64,000 nucleotides of DNA from an uncultured Burkholderiaceae bacterium (GTDB lineage Bacteria; Pseudomonadota; Gammaproteobacteria; Burkholderiales; Burkholderiaceae_F): positions 59,896-123,895 of the forward strand of contig CALXQR010000003.1 in assembly GCA_944390675.1 (NCBI GenBank), written 5' to 3'. The first letter of the stretch is position 1. Each line of letters begins with the position of its first letter. Below, piece after piece: positions 42,784 to 53,819 of the stretch. Under the pieces are notes generated by a model that was given only the letters and a program-made list of their open reading frames with translations, was not told the DNA's origin and made no database searches. Both the position numbers and the translations under genes were made by a program.

Positions 42784-45645
42784 ATGGCAGATAACATCCA
42801 ATCCTATGTCAATTTGTTGAAGCGTTTGTCGCCTCAGGCGCAACGCTTAACGTTAGATTCCAGAAATCTGGCTGAAGGTGATGTTTTTATCGCGGTGCCG
42901 GGATTTCACAAAGATGGACGGGATTTTCTTGAACAGGCCGCTCAGAAGGCCTGTGCAGTTGTCTACGAAGATGACGGTGTCCGGAGAACATTTGGTGTTC
43001 CTGCGATCGCGGTGCCTGAGCTTAAGCGCCATTTAGGTGAATTCGCCGCGGGTTTTTATAACGATCCGAGTAAGCAGCTTTTCGGTATCGGCATTACCGG
43101 AACGAACGGCAAAACGACTTCCTCACATTGGATGTCGCAGCTTTTCACGTTGTTGGGACAAAAGTGCGCCGCTGTCGGCACAATCGGCTGCTTTATGGAT
43201 GGTCATTCCTATCAAAGCGCATCGCTCACAACGCCAGATGCTGTTACTTTGCAGGGATTGTATAAGACGATCCTTGAGGCAAAAGGACAAGCCTTTGCTT
43301 TAGAGGCAAGTTCTATCGGTTTAGAGCAAGGAAGACTGCAAGGAACGCATTTTGATGTCGCGGTATTCACAAATTTGACTCGCGATCATCTAGACTACCA
43401 TAAAAATATGCAGGCCTATGAACAAGCAAAAGCGATTTTGTTTGATTGGCCGCAGCTCAAACACGCCGTTATCAATATTGATGATGAAGCGGGCGTACGG
43501 CTGGCCGAACGCTGCATTCACCACTCAATTCACACGATAGTGACCACGATGCAGGGCGTAATCGCTTTGCCGGGGACAAGGCTTCTGGCTGCCGAAAATA
43601 TTCGTCCGATGCCCGAAGGCATGCAGTTCGATATCGTTTACGAAGGTGAACGCCATACCGTACATTTGTCTGTTTTCGGAGCCTTTAACATTTCCAATCT
43701 TTTAGGTGTTGTCGGAGCAGCTCTCTGCAAGGGCTTTAAGCTTTCAGAAATCGTAGAAAAGCTTCCCTTATTGGCTGCTCCAGACGGTCGGATGCAGAAG
43801 GTGATTTATCCCGGCTGCGCTCTTGCGATTGTGGACTATAGCCACACACCTGATGCTGTTGAAAAAGCTTTGTTGGCCTTAAAACCTGTGGCAAAGGTTC
43901 GCCGAGGCAAACTTTGGATTGTATTGGGCGCGGGGGGCGATCGTGATCCCGGCAAACGCCCTATCATGGCTCAGGTTTCCGAACAATTCGCCGATTGCGT
44001 CATTTTGACCAGCGATAATCCTCGCACGGAAGATCCGATGGAAATTCTGCGCCAAATGCAAGTCGGCATGAGCGCACCTGCCCGAATTATTGAGGATCGC
44101 AGAGAGGCTATTCATACGGCCATAAAAGAAGCTGACGCAGAAGATGTGGTGCTGATTGCCGGTAAAGGTCACGAACTCTATCAGGAAATCAACGGAGTTA
44201 AGCATCCCTTTAGCGACGTTGTCGAAGCTCGTTGCGCGCAAAGACTGAAAAATCCGTCTCCGGAAACTCTTTTGAACGTTAAGTATCTGTCGAATTTGCT
44301 GCCGGGTTCGCATCTGGCGGGCAGCGATGTTCCTTTCACTAACGTTTGCACTGATACGCGTCGGATAACTGACGGATCGCTGTTTTTCGCTTTAAAGGGC
44401 GATCGATTCGATGGACATGACTTTTTGATGCAGGCGATGCGCGCGGGTGCAGTTGCCGCAGTAGTGGATCACGAAGTCTACTGTCCGATTCCGCAGATTG
44501 TTGTCAAAGATGTGAAGTTGGCCTTAGGCGTGAGCGCAGGCTATTGGCGCAGACGAAATCATGCCAATGTTATTGCGGTGGCAGGCAGTAACGGCAAGAC
44601 CACAACGACACAAATGATCGCCAGCATTCTGAAAGTGCGTTTTGGAAAAAATGCGTTGGCGACGCAGGGCAATCTCAACAATGACATCGGTGTGCCGATG
44701 ATGCTTTGGCGTTTGCGTGACAATCATGAAGCGGCAGTTATTGAAACCGGCATGAATCATGTCGGCGAAATGCGCTATTTGAGCGGACTTGTTCAGCCGA
44801 CGATTGCAATTGTCACAAACGCGCAGCGTGAGCATCAGGAGTTTCTTCAAACTGTTGAAGCTACGGCAAGAGAAAACGGTGAAATTTTCCGTGTATTGCC
44901 GCCCTCGGGCATCGCAGTGATTTCTGCCGATGACCCCTGCCGATCCATTTGGCTGGAGATGGCCCGAGATGCCAACATCATGACTTTTGGCATTGATGCT
45001 ACGGCAGATGTCAACGGATGTATGAAAACAGGTAGAGACGGTGTTTCTGCTTTAGTGAAAACGCCGATCGGATCCTTTGAAGCAAAGCTTAAGGTGCGCG
45101 GTGAGCATAATTTCCGTAACGCGTTGGCGGCAACGGCGGCCTGCTTGGCTTTAAACGTTCCTTTGGATGCCATTAAGCAGGGATTGGAATCTTTTGAGGC
45201 GATAAAGGGGCGAGGTCAGGTGACCACGGTCGGTAATCTTACGATAATCGACGATGCCTATAATGCCAACCCTGACAGCATGAAGGCGGCTATTGATCTG
45301 CTGATGACTTACACAGCGCCCCGTTTGCTGGTGGCCGGTGACATGGGTGAATTGGGTGTGAAAAGCCCACAATATCATGAAGAAATCGGCGCATACGCGG
45401 CAGAGCGCAGTGTAGATGCTTTTTACGCAATAGGGACGCAAATGAAATTTGCGTATGAAAAATACAAAGCGCTGCGTCCTGACGGTCGAGCTCTGTGGAT
45501 GGAAAACAGAGAAGCTTTTATTGAGGCTGTTGTCGAAGAAAGCCGTAGGTGTCAGACGGTCAGCGTAAAAGGTTCCAATTTTATGAAATTGGCCGAAGTC
45601 GTTAAGGTGCTTATTGAAGAAGCAGGCAAGAAAATAGAGGATTAG
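42784..45645 (+). CDS. murEF: Bifunctional MurE-MurF fusion (mDAP ligase and D-Ala-D-Ala ligase)
   Basis: A 953-residue fusion of two Mur ligases. Residues 1 to about 490 are MurE (UDP-MurNAc-L-Ala-D-Glu:meso-DAP ligase), with ATP motif [10 protein letters not shown] at about 103 and the DAP-specific DNPRTEDP at about 410. Residues about 495-953 are MurF, with [10 protein letters not shown] at about 599, [10 protein letters not shown] and [13 protein letters not shown]. There is no stop between them. Both enzymes extend the muramyl peptide in the cytoplasm, to tri- and pentapeptide respectively. Fused murE-murF also occurs in some Alcaligenaceae, from memory. mraY starts 2 bases after the stop. 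Confidence 0.95.
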   Translation: MADNIQSYVNLLKRLSPQAQRLTLDSRNLAEGDVFIAVPGFHKDGRDFLEQAAQKACAVVYEDDGVRRTFGVPAIAVPELKRHLGEFAAGFYNDPSKQLFGIGITGTNGKTTSSHWMSQLFTLLGQKCAAVGTIGCFMDGHSYQSASLTTPDAVTLQGLYKTILEAKGQAFALEASSIGLEQGRLQGTHFDVAVFTNLTRDHLDYHKNMQAYEQAKAILFDWPQLKHAVINIDDEAGVRLAERCIHHSIHTIVTTMQGVIALPGTRLLAAENIRPMPEGMQFDIVYEGERHTVHLSVFGAFNISNLLGVVGAALCKGFKLSEIVEKLPLLAAPDGRMQKVIYPGCALAIVDYSHTPDAVEKALLALKPVAKVRRGKLWIVLGAGGDRDPGKRPIMAQVSEQFADCVILTSDNPRTEDPMEILRQMQVGMSAPARIIEDRREAIHTAIKEADAEDVVLIAGKGHELYQEINGVKHPFSDVVEARCAQRLKNPSPETLLNVKYLSNLLPGSHLAGSDVPFTNVCTDTRRITDGSLFFALKGDRFDGHDFLMQAMRAGAVAAVVDHEVYCPIPQIVVKDVKLALGVSAGYWRRRNHANVIAVAGSNGKTTTTQMIASILKVRFGKNALATQGNLNNDIGVPMMLWRLRDNHEAAVIETGMNHVGEMRYLSGLVQPTIAIVTNAQREHQEFLQTVEATARENGEIFRVLPPSGIAVISADDPCRSIWLEMARDANIMTFGIDATADVNGCMKTGRDGVSALVKTPIGSFEAKLKVRGEHNFRNALAATAACLALNVPLDAIKQGLESFEAIKGRGQVTTVGNLTIIDDAYNANPDSMKAAIDLLMTYTAPRLLVAGDMGELGVKSPQYHEEIGAYAAERSVDAFYAIGTQMKFAYEKYKALRPDGRALWMENREAFIEAVVEESRRCQTVSVKGSNFMKLAEVVKVLIEEAGKKIED

Positions 45646-45647
45646 AG

Positions 45648-46802
45648 ATGCTTCTGGAATTATTCCGTTGGCTCGGAGAAGATATCCGCGCTTTCCAGGT
45701 GTTTAATTACTTGAGTTTGAGAGCCGTGATGGCCGCGTTGACGGCTCTGGCAATCGGCTTTTTGGCCGGCCCTGCCACGATTCGCTACCTCAAAGCCATG
45801 AAGATGGGACAGGCCGTTCGCACCAATGGTCCGAAAACCCATATTGTTAAGGATGGCACGCCGACCATGGGCGGCATTTTGATTTTGATTGCCATCGGTC
45901 TTTCAACCTTTCTTTGGATGGATCTGAGCAATCGTTTCGTATGGGTGGTGCTTTTTGTTACCTTGGGTTTCGGTTGGATTGGTTGGGTGGATGACTACAG
46001 GAAAGTTGTTCATCACGATCCTAAAGGCATGAGCGCCAAAGAAAAGTTTGGCTGGCAATCCTTGATCGGCTTGATTGCTTCTGTTTATTTGGCTTTCGCA
46101 ATCAGCGCACCCAATGATATTCATGTCGTTCATATGGTTGTGGGTTGGATTGAATCGGGCTTTCCGATGCAAATGCCTTCGCACGCCGACCTGATTATTC
46201 CGTTCTTCAAACACTTTGCCTATCCGTTGGGAATTTTCGGCTTTATTGTGCTGACCTTTATTGTGATTGTTGGCACGAGTAACGCTGTGAATCTTACGGA
46301 CGGTTTGGACGGGTTGGCCATTTTGCCCGCGGCCATGGTTGGCAGCGCTCTGGGGATCTTCGCCTATGTTGAAGGTCGTATTGACTTTGCGCGCTACTTG
46401 CTCTTTCCCTACATTCCGGGTGCCGGTGAATTGGTCGTTATCTGTGCGGCGCTGGCCGGTGCCGGTTTGGCTTTCTTATGGTTTAACGCTCACCCAGCTC
46501 AAGTTTTCATGGGGGATGTCGGCGCCTTGGCCTTAGGCGGTACTCTCGGCACTGTTGCGGTGATCACCCGTCAAGAACTTGTTCTTGCGATCATGGGCGG
46601 TATTTTTGTGGTGGAAACGCTTTCAGTGATGATCCAGACAACATACTTTAGGTTCTCGGGCGGTAAACGTATTTTCCTGATGGCGCCGATTCATCACCAC
46701 TTTGAACTCAAAGGTTGGAAAGAAACGCAGGTCGTGACGCGCTTCTGGATCATTACATTTATTTTGGTGTTGATCGGTTTGTCAACATTGAAGATTCGCT
46801 AA
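45648..46802 (+). CDS. mraY: Phospho-N-acetylmuramoyl-pentapeptide transferase MraY
   Basis: A 384-residue, ten-helix membrane enzyme that makes lipid I from UDP-MurNAc-pentapeptide and undecaprenyl phosphate. Active-site elements are [40 protein letters not shown] and [10 protein letters not shown]. Length is typical. Confidence 0.97.
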   Translation: MLLELFRWLGEDIRAFQVFNYLSLRAVMAALTALAIGFLAGPATIRYLKAMKMGQAVRTNGPKTHIVKDGTPTMGGILILIAIGLSTFLWMDLSNRFVWVVLFVTLGFGWIGWVDDYRKVVHHDPKGMSAKEKFGWQSLIGLIASVYLAFAISAPNDIHVVHMVVGWIESGFPMQMPSHADLIIPFFKHFAYPLGIFGFIVLTFIVIVGTSNAVNLTDGLDGLAILPAAMVGSALGIFAYVEGRIDFARYLLFPYIPGAGELVVICAALAGAGLAFLWFNAHPAQVFMGDVGALALGGTLGTVAVITRQELVLAIMGGIFVVETLSVMIQTTYFRFSGGKRIFLMAPIHHHFELKGWKETQVVTRFWIITFILVLIGLSTLKIR

Positions 46803-46810
46803 AGGGCACA

Positions 46811-48274
46811 ATGGAGATGCAAAAAAAAGCGTTGGTGATCGGTTTGGGAGCTTCCGGAGAAGCTTGTACAAGATTTTTGCTTAAACGTGGTTGGACGATT
46901 GTCGCCACCGACACCCGCGATCAACCGCCCGCATTGGCGCGATTGAAAGATACAGAAAATTTCTCTTTTACAAAGCTTCAGGAAGCGGAACACCATCTCG
47001 AGGGCGTGGCGCTTTTAGTGATGTCGCCGGGCGTCAGCCCCTGGCATTCGCCCGTTGCGCCTTTAGTGCAAAAGGCTCTTTCGATGGGCATTGAGATGGT
47101 CGGAGAAATTGAGCTTTTTGCCCGCGAACTTGCTCACCTGAAAGCCGAACGCGGTTACGATCCCAAAGTGATTGCCGTCACAGGAACTAATGGGAAAACA
47201 ACGACAACATCGTTGACAGCAAAAATGGCGGCAGCAGGCGGCAAAAAAACGGTTGCCGCCGGCAATATTGGCCCCAACGCCGTCACGGAATTGGATCGCT
47301 ATTTGCAAGAAGACGATTTGCCGGAGGTTTGGGTGTTGGAACTTTCCAGTTTCCAATTAGAAACAACCTCTACGTTGGCACCCGACGCTGCAGCCCTTCT
47401 TAATATCACGCAAGATCACCTCGATTGGCATGGCGGCATGAATGAGTACGTGGCAGCCAAAGGGAAGATTTTCGCGCATGAAAAAACGGCCCGAATTTTA
47501 AATCGTGATGATGCGGTCGTTATGAATTTTGCCGCAGAAGATCGAAAAGTCTTCACTTTTGGAGCAAGTGCTCCGGAAAATGGCAATGAATGGGGATTGG
47601 TGGAGTCCGATGGCATTCGCTGGCTCGCCTTCAACGAAGATGATTCTGTGCAGCTGAGCAAACGGAAAGTGCTGCAAGGCCACGTTCTACAGCGCTTGAT
47701 GCCCGAAGAGGCTCTGCATATCAGAGGCCGTCATAACACCATGAATGCCTTGGCGGCTTTAGCGTTAATTTACGCAGCCGGTCTTTCCATCAGTGACGCC
47801 TTGCGCGCGCTTTCTATGTACAAAGGTGAACCGCACCGCGTTGAGTATGTGATGACGGTCAATGGTGTGGACTACATTGATGACAGCAAAGGCACCAATG
47901 TCGGAGCGACAGTGGCTGCGCTTGAAGGTTTGGGAGCCAATGGCACTCGCTTGGTGGTTATTTTGGGCGGCGACGGCAAGGGACAGGATTTTGCTCCGAT
48001 TGCGCAGTCCATGGCCAAACACGCCCGCGCTGCGGTTTTGATCGGGCGAGACGCGCCCCTGATTGAGCAGGCTTTAAGCAACGGCGGATTCCCGATTGAG
48101 CACGCCAAGGACATGCCGGAGGCGGTTTGCAAATCCGCGGCATTGGCTCAAAAGGGCGACTGCGTGTTGCTGTCGCCGGCGTGCGCGAGCTGGGATATGT
48201 TTAAAAACTATGCCGAACGGTCGGCCATTTTTATCGCAAGCGCTAAAGCCTTGGCTGGCGACGTTCAGCAATGA
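46811..48274 (+). CDS. murD: UDP-N-acetylmuramoylalanine--D-glutamate ligase MurD
   Basis: A 487-residue Mur ligase adding D-Glu. The N-terminal Rossmann start is LVIGLGASGEACTRFLL, the ATP loop [13 protein letters not shown], and the Mg/ligand motif QDHLDWHGGMNEY; the C-terminal domain has DDSKGTNVGATVAAL and LLSPACASWDMF. The ATG at 46811 has AAAGGG just before it and lies 8 bases after the mraY stop. A longer frame starting inside mraY is not supported. Confidence 0.96.
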   Translation: MEMQKKALVIGLGASGEACTRFLLKRGWTIVATDTRDQPPALARLKDTENFSFTKLQEAEHHLEGVALLVMSPGVSPWHSPVAPLVQKALSMGIEMVGEIELFARELAHLKAERGYDPKVIAVTGTNGKTTTTSLTAKMAAAGGKKTVAAGNIGPNAVTELDRYLQEDDLPEVWVLELSSFQLETTSTLAPDAAALLNITQDHLDWHGGMNEYVAAKGKIFAHEKTARILNRDDAVVMNFAAEDRKVFTFGASAPENGNEWGLVESDGIRWLAFNEDDSVQLSKRKVLQGHVLQRLMPEEALHIRGRHNTMNALAALALIYAAGLSISDALRALSMYKGEPHRVEYVMTVNGVDYIDDSKGTNVGATVAALEGLGANGTRLVVILGGDGKGQDFAPIAQSMAKHARAAVLIGRDAPLIEQALSNGGFPIEHAKDMPEAVCKSAALAQKGDCVLLSPACASWDMFKNYAERSAIFIASAKALAGDVQQ

Positions 48275-49482
48275 TCAACTTCAAAAAACTATTCTCATCA
48301 AAACCCGCTCCATCGGAAGGATGGAGCACGAAGAGCTCTTTTACGACGATCTCGACCATTGATTACAGTGTCATTATCACTGTACTGGCATTGCTCATTT
48401 TGGGTTTTGTCATGGTTTATTCGGCCTCCATTTCGCTGGGGGATTCGCCAAAGTATCAAACGTCTGAAAGTTATTTCGCTGTTCGCCACGGCATCTACAT
48501 TCTCATTGGGCTGGTTGCTGGCTTTTTGGTTTTTAAGATGCCGCTTTACCGCTGGTATGTGCTCAGTTACCCTCTCGGACTTTTAGGCATTTTGCTTTTA
48601 ATTGCTGTGTTTATTCCGGGACTGGGGCATGAGGTAAACGGTTCTATCCGTTGGATCGGCATGGGGCCGGTTAATCTTCAAGTATCAGAAGTCGTCAAGT
48701 TTGTTTCGGTGTTGGTGATTTCTCACTTCGTTGTCACTCGTCAAGCGTACATGCACTCCTACACTCGAGGCTTGGTTCCGGTGATGCTTTATATCGGTGC
48801 GGTGGCCATGCTTTTGTCGTTGCAGCCTGACTTAGGGGCAACCGTTGTGATTAGCGCGATTGTGTTGGGGGTGGTGTTTCTCGGCGGCTTGAGCTGGCGC
48901 ATCATTGTGCCCTTTGGTGTGGTGATTCTCGCTGTTATTGTGCTTTCAATTGCACTGTCGCCTTGGCGCACGGCGCGTGTTTTTGCTTACTTAAATCCCT
49001 GGGATATCGAAAATCAGTTGGGTAAGGCCTATCAGCTTACTCACTCGCTCATTGCTTTTGGCCGAGGCGAATTATTCGGTGTCGGGCTGGGGGCAAGTGT
49101 TGAAAAGATGCATTATTTGCCTGAAGCGCATACGGACTTTATTCTCGCTGTGATCGGAGAGGAGTTGGGGCTCGTGGGCTTCACCTTCGTTTTGTTCCTT
49201 TTTTATTGGTTTGTCAGAAGAGCTTTTGAAATTGGGCGGCAAGCTGTGCGGCTTGAGTCGGTTTATTCAGGATTGGTCGCTCAAGGTGTCGGTTTGTGGA
49301 TCGGTGTCCAGGCACTTATCAATATCGGTGTGGCCATTGGTGTGTTTCCGACCAAGGGCTTAACGCTTCCTTTGGTAAGCTACGGCGGATCGTCTATAGT
49401 TATCACTCTTTGCGCAGTTGCACTGTTGCTGCGCGTCGATTACGAAAATCGCCTCCTGATGAGAGGCAAAAGGAGACGGTAG
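48271..49482 (+). CDS. ftsW: Septal peptidoglycan glycosyltransferase FtsW
   Basis: A 403-residue SEDS-family polymerase with about ten membrane segments, partner of FtsI. Conserved regions are VMVYSAS, FPTKGLTLPLVSYGGSS and the catalytic-loop segment with EAHTDFILAVIGEELG. It overlaps murD by 4 bases and murG starts right after its stop. Confidence 0.96.
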   Translation: MINFKKLFSSKPAPSEGWSTKSSFTTISTIDYSVIITVLALLILGFVMVYSASISLGDSPKYQTSESYFAVRHGIYILIGLVAGFLVFKMPLYRWYVLSYPLGLLGILLLIAVFIPGLGHEVNGSIRWIGMGPVNLQVSEVVKFVSVLVISHFVVTRQAYMHSYTRGLVPVMLYIGAVAMLLSLQPDLGATVVISAIVLGVVFLGGLSWRIIVPFGVVILAVIVLSIALSPWRTARVFAYLNPWDIENQLGKAYQLTHSLIAFGRGELFGVGLGASVEKMHYLPEAHTDFILAVIGEELGLVGFTFVLFLFYWFVRRAFEIGRQAVRLESVYSGLVAQGVGLWIGVQALINIGVAIGVFPTKGLTLPLVSYGGSSIVITLCAVALLLRVDYENRLLMRGKRRR

Positions 49483-50559
49483 ATGGGAAAACATCTCATT
49501 ATCGCGGCAGCGGGTACGGGCGGACATGTGATGCCGGGGTTGGCCGTTGCTGAAGAAATGAAAAAACGCGGTTGGACGGTCTCCTGGATTGGCACGCCGG
49601 TCGGCATGGAGTCTCGTCTGGTTGGACAGAGAAATATTGAATTTGATGCTCTGGATTTTACGGGCATGAGAGGCAAAGGCATCGCTCATATGGTTGGCGG
49701 TGCTTTCAAGTTAGTGAAGGCTTGTTTTGCCGCTAAATCCATTGTCCAAAAACGCCAGGCCGACGCATTGTTCTCCACAGGGGGCTATATCGCAGTGCCG
49801 GCGGCTTTCGGAGCCAGAAGCCGGAATAAGCCATTGATTATGATGAATTGTGACGCGGGCAGTTTAATGAGTGTTCGCGCAGTGATGCCTTGGGCGCAGG
49901 CTGTGATGTGCGGCTTTGATGGAGAATGTGCTCACAGAGCCGGTGACAAGGCGATTGTTTCAGGCAATCCGGTAAGAGAAGATATTTTGGCGATGCCCGA
50001 CCCGATTCAGCGTTACGAAGGGCGTGAAGGGCGGCTGCATTTGCTCGTTTTTGGCGGCTCTTTGGGCGCTAAAGTTCTCAATGAGACGGTGCCTGCGGCG
50101 CTTGCGAAATTTGATCCGCAAAATCGTCCGACAGTCACTCATCAGTGTGGGAAAAACGCTGTTGAAGAGGTCAAGGCTCTTTACGCTTCCTATGGCGTGG
50201 AAGCGGAGGTGATCAGCTTTATTGATGATATGGCTGCGGCTTACCGCAAGGCCGACGTGGTGGTTTGCAGAGCCGGTGCGACAACAGTGAGCGAATTGAC
50301 CGCTGGTGGCATTCCCGCCATTTTAGTGCCTTTCGTGGTCTCTACCACTCAGCATCAATTGGGCAATGCCCGCTATATGCAGGAAGAAGGTGCGGGAATT
50401 TTGCTTGAACAAAAAGATTTAAATGCCGATTCTCTTTTTGAGAAATTGAACTCTCTGACAAGGCAAGATTTGGTGCTCATGGCGCTTAAGGCGAGAACCC
50501 TTGCAAAACGGGGGGCGGCAAAGACAGTAGCCGATACCATCGAACGTTTGGCAAAATAA
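49483..50559 (+). CDS. murG: UDP-GlcNAc:lipid I transferase MurG
   Basis: A 358-residue GT28 enzyme making lipid II on the inner face of the membrane. [15 protein letters not shown] is the membrane-proximal glycine loop; [25 protein letters not shown] and [16 protein letters not shown] with [14 protein letters not shown] complete the donor site. GGAGACGG precedes the ATG. Confidence 0.97.
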   Translation: MGKHLIIAAAGTGGHVMPGLAVAEEMKKRGWTVSWIGTPVGMESRLVGQRNIEFDALDFTGMRGKGIAHMVGGAFKLVKACFAAKSIVQKRQADALFSTGGYIAVPAAFGARSRNKPLIMMNCDAGSLMSVRAVMPWAQAVMCGFDGECAHRAGDKAIVSGNPVREDILAMPDPIQRYEGREGRLHLLVFGGSLGAKVLNETVPAALAKFDPQNRPTVTHQCGKNAVEEVKALYASYGVEAEVISFIDDMAAAYRKADVVVCRAGATTVSELTAGGIPAILVPFVVSTTQHQLGNARYMQEEGAGILLEQKDLNADSLFEKLNSLTRQDLVLMALKARTLAKRGAAKTVADTIERLAK

Positions 50560-50591
50560 CAGTTTTAGGTATTGCTTTCAAGACAAAAATT

Positions 50592-51989
50592 ATGAGATTT
50601 GCTGTCAATAAAATTCACTTTGTGGGCATTGGCGGTACCGGTATGAACGGTATCGCTGAAGTGCTGGTGACCTTGGGGTACACGGTGACCGGATCGGACA
50701 TGGCGACCAATGCGGCTACAGAGAGACTGCAAGGACTGGGTGTCAAGATTTTCCATGAACATTTGCCCGAAAACGTTCAAGGGGCCGATGTTGTCGTGAT
50801 TTCTTCGGCGATTAAACAAGATAACCCCGAAGTGGTTGCGGCTCGTGAGGCTCGCATCCCTGTGGTGCCTCGTGCGGTGATGCTGGCTGAACTTATGCGT
50901 TTCAGAAGCGGCATCGCTATTGCCGGCGCTCATGGCAAAACAACGACCACTTCTTTAGTTGCGAGTCTTTTAGCGGCGGGTGGTCTGGATCCGACTTTTG
51001 TGATTGGCGGGAGATTGAATTCGGCCGGTGCCAATGCCCGCTTGGGTCGTGGTGAATTCATCGTGGCCGAAGCTGATGAGTCGGACGCGTCGTTCTTATA
51101 TCTTTCTCCGGTGATTGCGGCGGTGACCAATATTGATGCCGATCACATGGATACCTATGATCACAATTTCGAGAAACTGAAACAGGCTTTCGTTGATTTC
51201 CTGACGCGTCTGCCTTTCTATGGCAAGGCGGTTTTGTGTTTGGATGATGAAAACGTTCGCTCAATCATCAGCCGTGTGCCGCGTTCGGTTATTACCTATG
51301 GCTTGGATGAACAGGCTGATGTGAGAGCGGTTGATATTCGAGCCGAAGGCACGCAGATGTGTTACACCGTTTTGAGACACGGCCGTGACCCGTTGCCTGT
51401 GCGTTTAAATCTTCCCGGTATGCACAATGTCAGAAACAGCTTAGCAGCGATCGCTATTGCTACATTGGCAGATGTTTCCGACGAAAATATCAAGACAGCT
51501 CTTGCCAATTTCACTGGTGTTGGAAGACGCTTTAGCCGTTATGGTGAAATCGCTTTGCCGGATGGCGGATCGTTCACTCTGATTGATGACTACGGACACC
51601 ATCCGCATGAAATGCAGGCTACGCTTGAGGCGGTGCGCGGCGCCTATCCGGGACATCGCGTGTTGGTTGCGTTCCAGCCGCATCGCTACACTCGGACAAG
51701 AGACTGTTTTGAAGATTTCGTTAAAGTTTTAAGCAGCGTGGAAGCACTGGTTTTGGCCGATGTGTATCCTGCCGGTGAAGCACCGATCGTGGGAGCAGAT
51801 GGTCGTTCTTTGGCTCGCGCGATTCGCATTATGGGACAAACGGAATTGGTTTTTGTCAATTCGCCCGCTGAAATGGATGATGCCATCATGAAATTGGCTC
51901 GTGACGGCGACATCGTGGTGACGATGGGCGCCGGCAGCGTGGGCGGTGTGCCCGGTCGTTTGAAGGCGCGCGCGGGCAAGGACAATTAA
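50592..51989 (+). CDS. murC: UDP-N-acetylmuramate--L-alanine ligase MurC
   Basis: A 465-residue Mur ligase that adds L-Ala first in the stem. [17 protein letters not shown] is the start motif, [13 protein letters not shown] the ATP loop, [18 protein letters not shown] and [14 protein letters not shown] the later motifs. The nucleotide loop has GAHGKTTTT as usual. Length is normal and the gene lies 32 bases after murG. Confidence 0.97.
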   Translation: MRFAVNKIHFVGIGGTGMNGIAEVLVTLGYTVTGSDMATNAATERLQGLGVKIFHEHLPENVQGADVVVISSAIKQDNPEVVAAREARIPVVPRAVMLAELMRFRSGIAIAGAHGKTTTTSLVASLLAAGGLDPTFVIGGRLNSAGANARLGRGEFIVAEADESDASFLYLSPVIAAVTNIDADHMDTYDHNFEKLKQAFVDFLTRLPFYGKAVLCLDDENVRSIISRVPRSVITYGLDEQADVRAVDIRAEGTQMCYTVLRHGRDPLPVRLNLPGMHNVRNSLAAIAIATLADVSDENIKTALANFTGVGRRFSRYGEIALPDGGSFTLIDDYGHHPHEMQATLEAVRGAYPGHRVLVAFQPHRYTRTRDCFEDFVKVLSSVEALVLADVYPAGEAPIVGADGRSLARAIRIMGQTELVFVNSPAEMDDAIMKLARDGDIVVTMGAGSVGGVPGRLKARAGKDN

Positions 51990-52003
51990 TAAGGACAGAA
52001 TAA

Positions 52004-52969
52004 ATGCAAGAAACCAAAAAAGAAATTAAGCCGGAAAGCTTAGGCAAAGTGGTTTTGCTGGCCGGCGGCATGTCAAGTGAAAGAGAAGTTTCCTTGATGA
52101 GTGGAAAAGGTGTTTACGATGCACTGGTTTCTGCCGGCGTGGACGTGACTCGATTTGACCCGAAAGAGCAAAGCATTTCGGAATTGGAAAAGGGCGGTTT
52201 TGACCGTGCCTTTATTGCGCTTCACGGCCGTTACGGCGAAGACGGTACGATTCAAGGTGTTCTTGAGTATTTGAAGATTCCTTATACGGGTCCTGGCGTC
52301 AAGGCGAGTGCCGTAGCAATGGATAAGAGTTTGACCAAGCAGATTTGGCGTGAAAAGCAAATTCCCAGCCCCCGCGGGATGTTGGTTTCTGCTGACAGTG
52401 ACTTGAACTTCGTGATGAGAGAGTTGGGCAGAGATTTAGTGGTTAAACCGGCTCGCGAAGGTTCAAGCATCGGTTTGACTAAGCTAAAGGATGCCACGGT
52501 AGAAGAGCTTCATGAAGCTATTGTCCGTGCCTGTGCGCTCGATAATCATGTTCTTGTGGAAGAACGGATTTTTGGTCGTGAGCTGACGGTGGCAATTTTG
52601 GGAGCCGGTCAAGATTCGAAGGTTTTGCCGATTATCGAAATCATTGCGCCTAATGGCGACTACGACTATCAAAACAAGTATTTCACCAATGATGTGCGTT
52701 ATGAATGCCCGGCTAAGCTTTCCGAAGATTTGCGTGAAGAAATTTCTCGCACTTGCTTGAGCGCTTATCGTGCGCTTGGCGCGCGTGGCTGGAGCCGCAT
52801 TGACTTGATTTTGGCCGAAGACGGCACGTTCAGTCTTTTGGAAATGAACACCTCTCCCGGTATGACCGCGCACTCTTTGGTGCCCTTGGCTGCTAAGAAT
52901 GCGGGAATGAGCTATCAGGAACTTGTTCTGAAGATGGCTTCCGAAGCTTCCCTGGATTTTCATCGTTAA
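52004..52969 (+). CDS. ddl: D-alanine--D-alanine ligase Ddl
   Basis: A 321-residue ATP-grasp ligase of the DdlB type. LLAGGMSSEREVSLMSGKGV, ALHGRYGEDGTIQGVLE, GPGVKASAVAMDKSLTKQIW and LEMNTSPGMTAHSLVPLAA are the landmarks. It makes D-Ala-D-Ala for MurF. AAGGACAG lies before the ATG. Confidence 0.97.
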   Translation: MQETKKEIKPESLGKVVLLAGGMSSEREVSLMSGKGVYDALVSAGVDVTRFDPKEQSISELEKGGFDRAFIALHGRYGEDGTIQGVLEYLKIPYTGPGVKASAVAMDKSLTKQIWREKQIPSPRGMLVSADSDLNFVMRELGRDLVVKPAREGSSIGLTKLKDATVEELHEAIVRACALDNHVLVEERIFGRELTVAILGAGQDSKVLPIIEIIAPNGDYDYQNKYFTNDVRYECPAKLSEDLREEISRTCLSAYRALGARGWSRIDLILAEDGTFSLLEMNTSPGMTAHSLVPLAAKNAGMSYQELVLKMASEASLDFHR

Positions 52970-52994
52970 TTGCGTTGGAGAATAACTTCGTCCG

Positions 52995-53813
52995 ATGAAG
53001 CGTTTTCTGAAAGCGGTTCTGATATTGCTGGCGTTGGCATTGCTGCTTGCCGCTGTGGCGGTAAGTAGCTTTCCGCGTTATGTAGAAACGTTTTTCAAAA
53101 TTCGCTCAGTGGAGTTGACGGGGGAGATTGAGCACATTTCAGCTCTGCACTTCAGGCGTGCCCTTGGTCAAACAACAACGGGAACCTTTTTTGACGTTGA
53201 TTTGGATGCGATCCGAGAGGCTGCTCTTAAGGCGCCTTGGGTCAAGAATGCCAATGTTCGTCGAGTTTGGCCTGACAAAATCAACATTGAAATTACGGAG
53301 CATAAACCTCTCGCACTCTGGGAAGACGGCCGTTTAGTTTCTGTGAGCGGGGAGTTGTTCGCTGCCAATCCTGAAGAGGTGGATAACCCGTTGGCCTTGC
53401 CTGAGTTTTTCGGGCGCGCAGAAATGGTTCAGGAAGTAACGCGTCGGTACAAGCGCTTTAGCAAAATGCTTCAAGTCGTCTTGCCTAAGGCGCGCGTGAC
53501 TGAATTGAGTGTAAACGATCGAGACAGTTGGGCGTTGGCAATTGCCTCTGACGATATCCCCCCAACACGTATTGAATTGGGGGTGGAAAAGGCTGACTGG
53601 ACGCTTGAAGATCGTTTCGGAGTGGTTATCGTACAATACCCGGAAGTTGTTAAGTTGATGAAGGGACCGCCTTCGAGCATTGACGCCAGGTACGAATTGG
53701 CTTTTGCAGCCACATTGCCTGAAAAAAGTCTTCGCAGGTACCGTTCTCAAGATGGTCGCCGCCATGCGGCAGAGTCAATTGCAGAAGCTAACCGACAAAG
53801 TGTGAATCGCTGA
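52995..53813 (+). CDS. ftsQ: Cell division protein FtsQ
   Basis: A 272-residue bitopic division protein: a short cytoplasmic start, one membrane segment (AVLILLALALLLAAVAV), then the POTRA domain (FKIRSVELTGEIEHIS, NVRRVWPDKINIEITEHKPLALW) and the FtsQ beta domain. It recruits FtsL-FtsB. ftsA starts 6 bases after the stop. Confidence 0.93.
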   Translation: MKRFLKAVLILLALALLLAAVAVSSFPRYVETFFKIRSVELTGEIEHISALHFRRALGQTTTGTFFDVDLDAIREAALKAPWVKNANVRRVWPDKINIEITEHKPLALWEDGRLVSVSGELFAANPEEVDNPLALPEFFGRAEMVQEVTRRYKRFSKMLQVVLPKARVTELSVNDRDSWALAIASDDIPPTRIELGVEKADWTLEDRFGVVIVQYPEVVKLMKGPPSSIDARYELAFAATLPEKSLRRYRSQDGRRHAAESIAEANRQSVNR

Positions 53814-53819
53814 TTGGAT

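Noticed and set aside
46715..46810. Longer MurD starting inside mraY
   Set aside because: The family start motif begins right after the ATG at 46811, with AAAGGG upstream.
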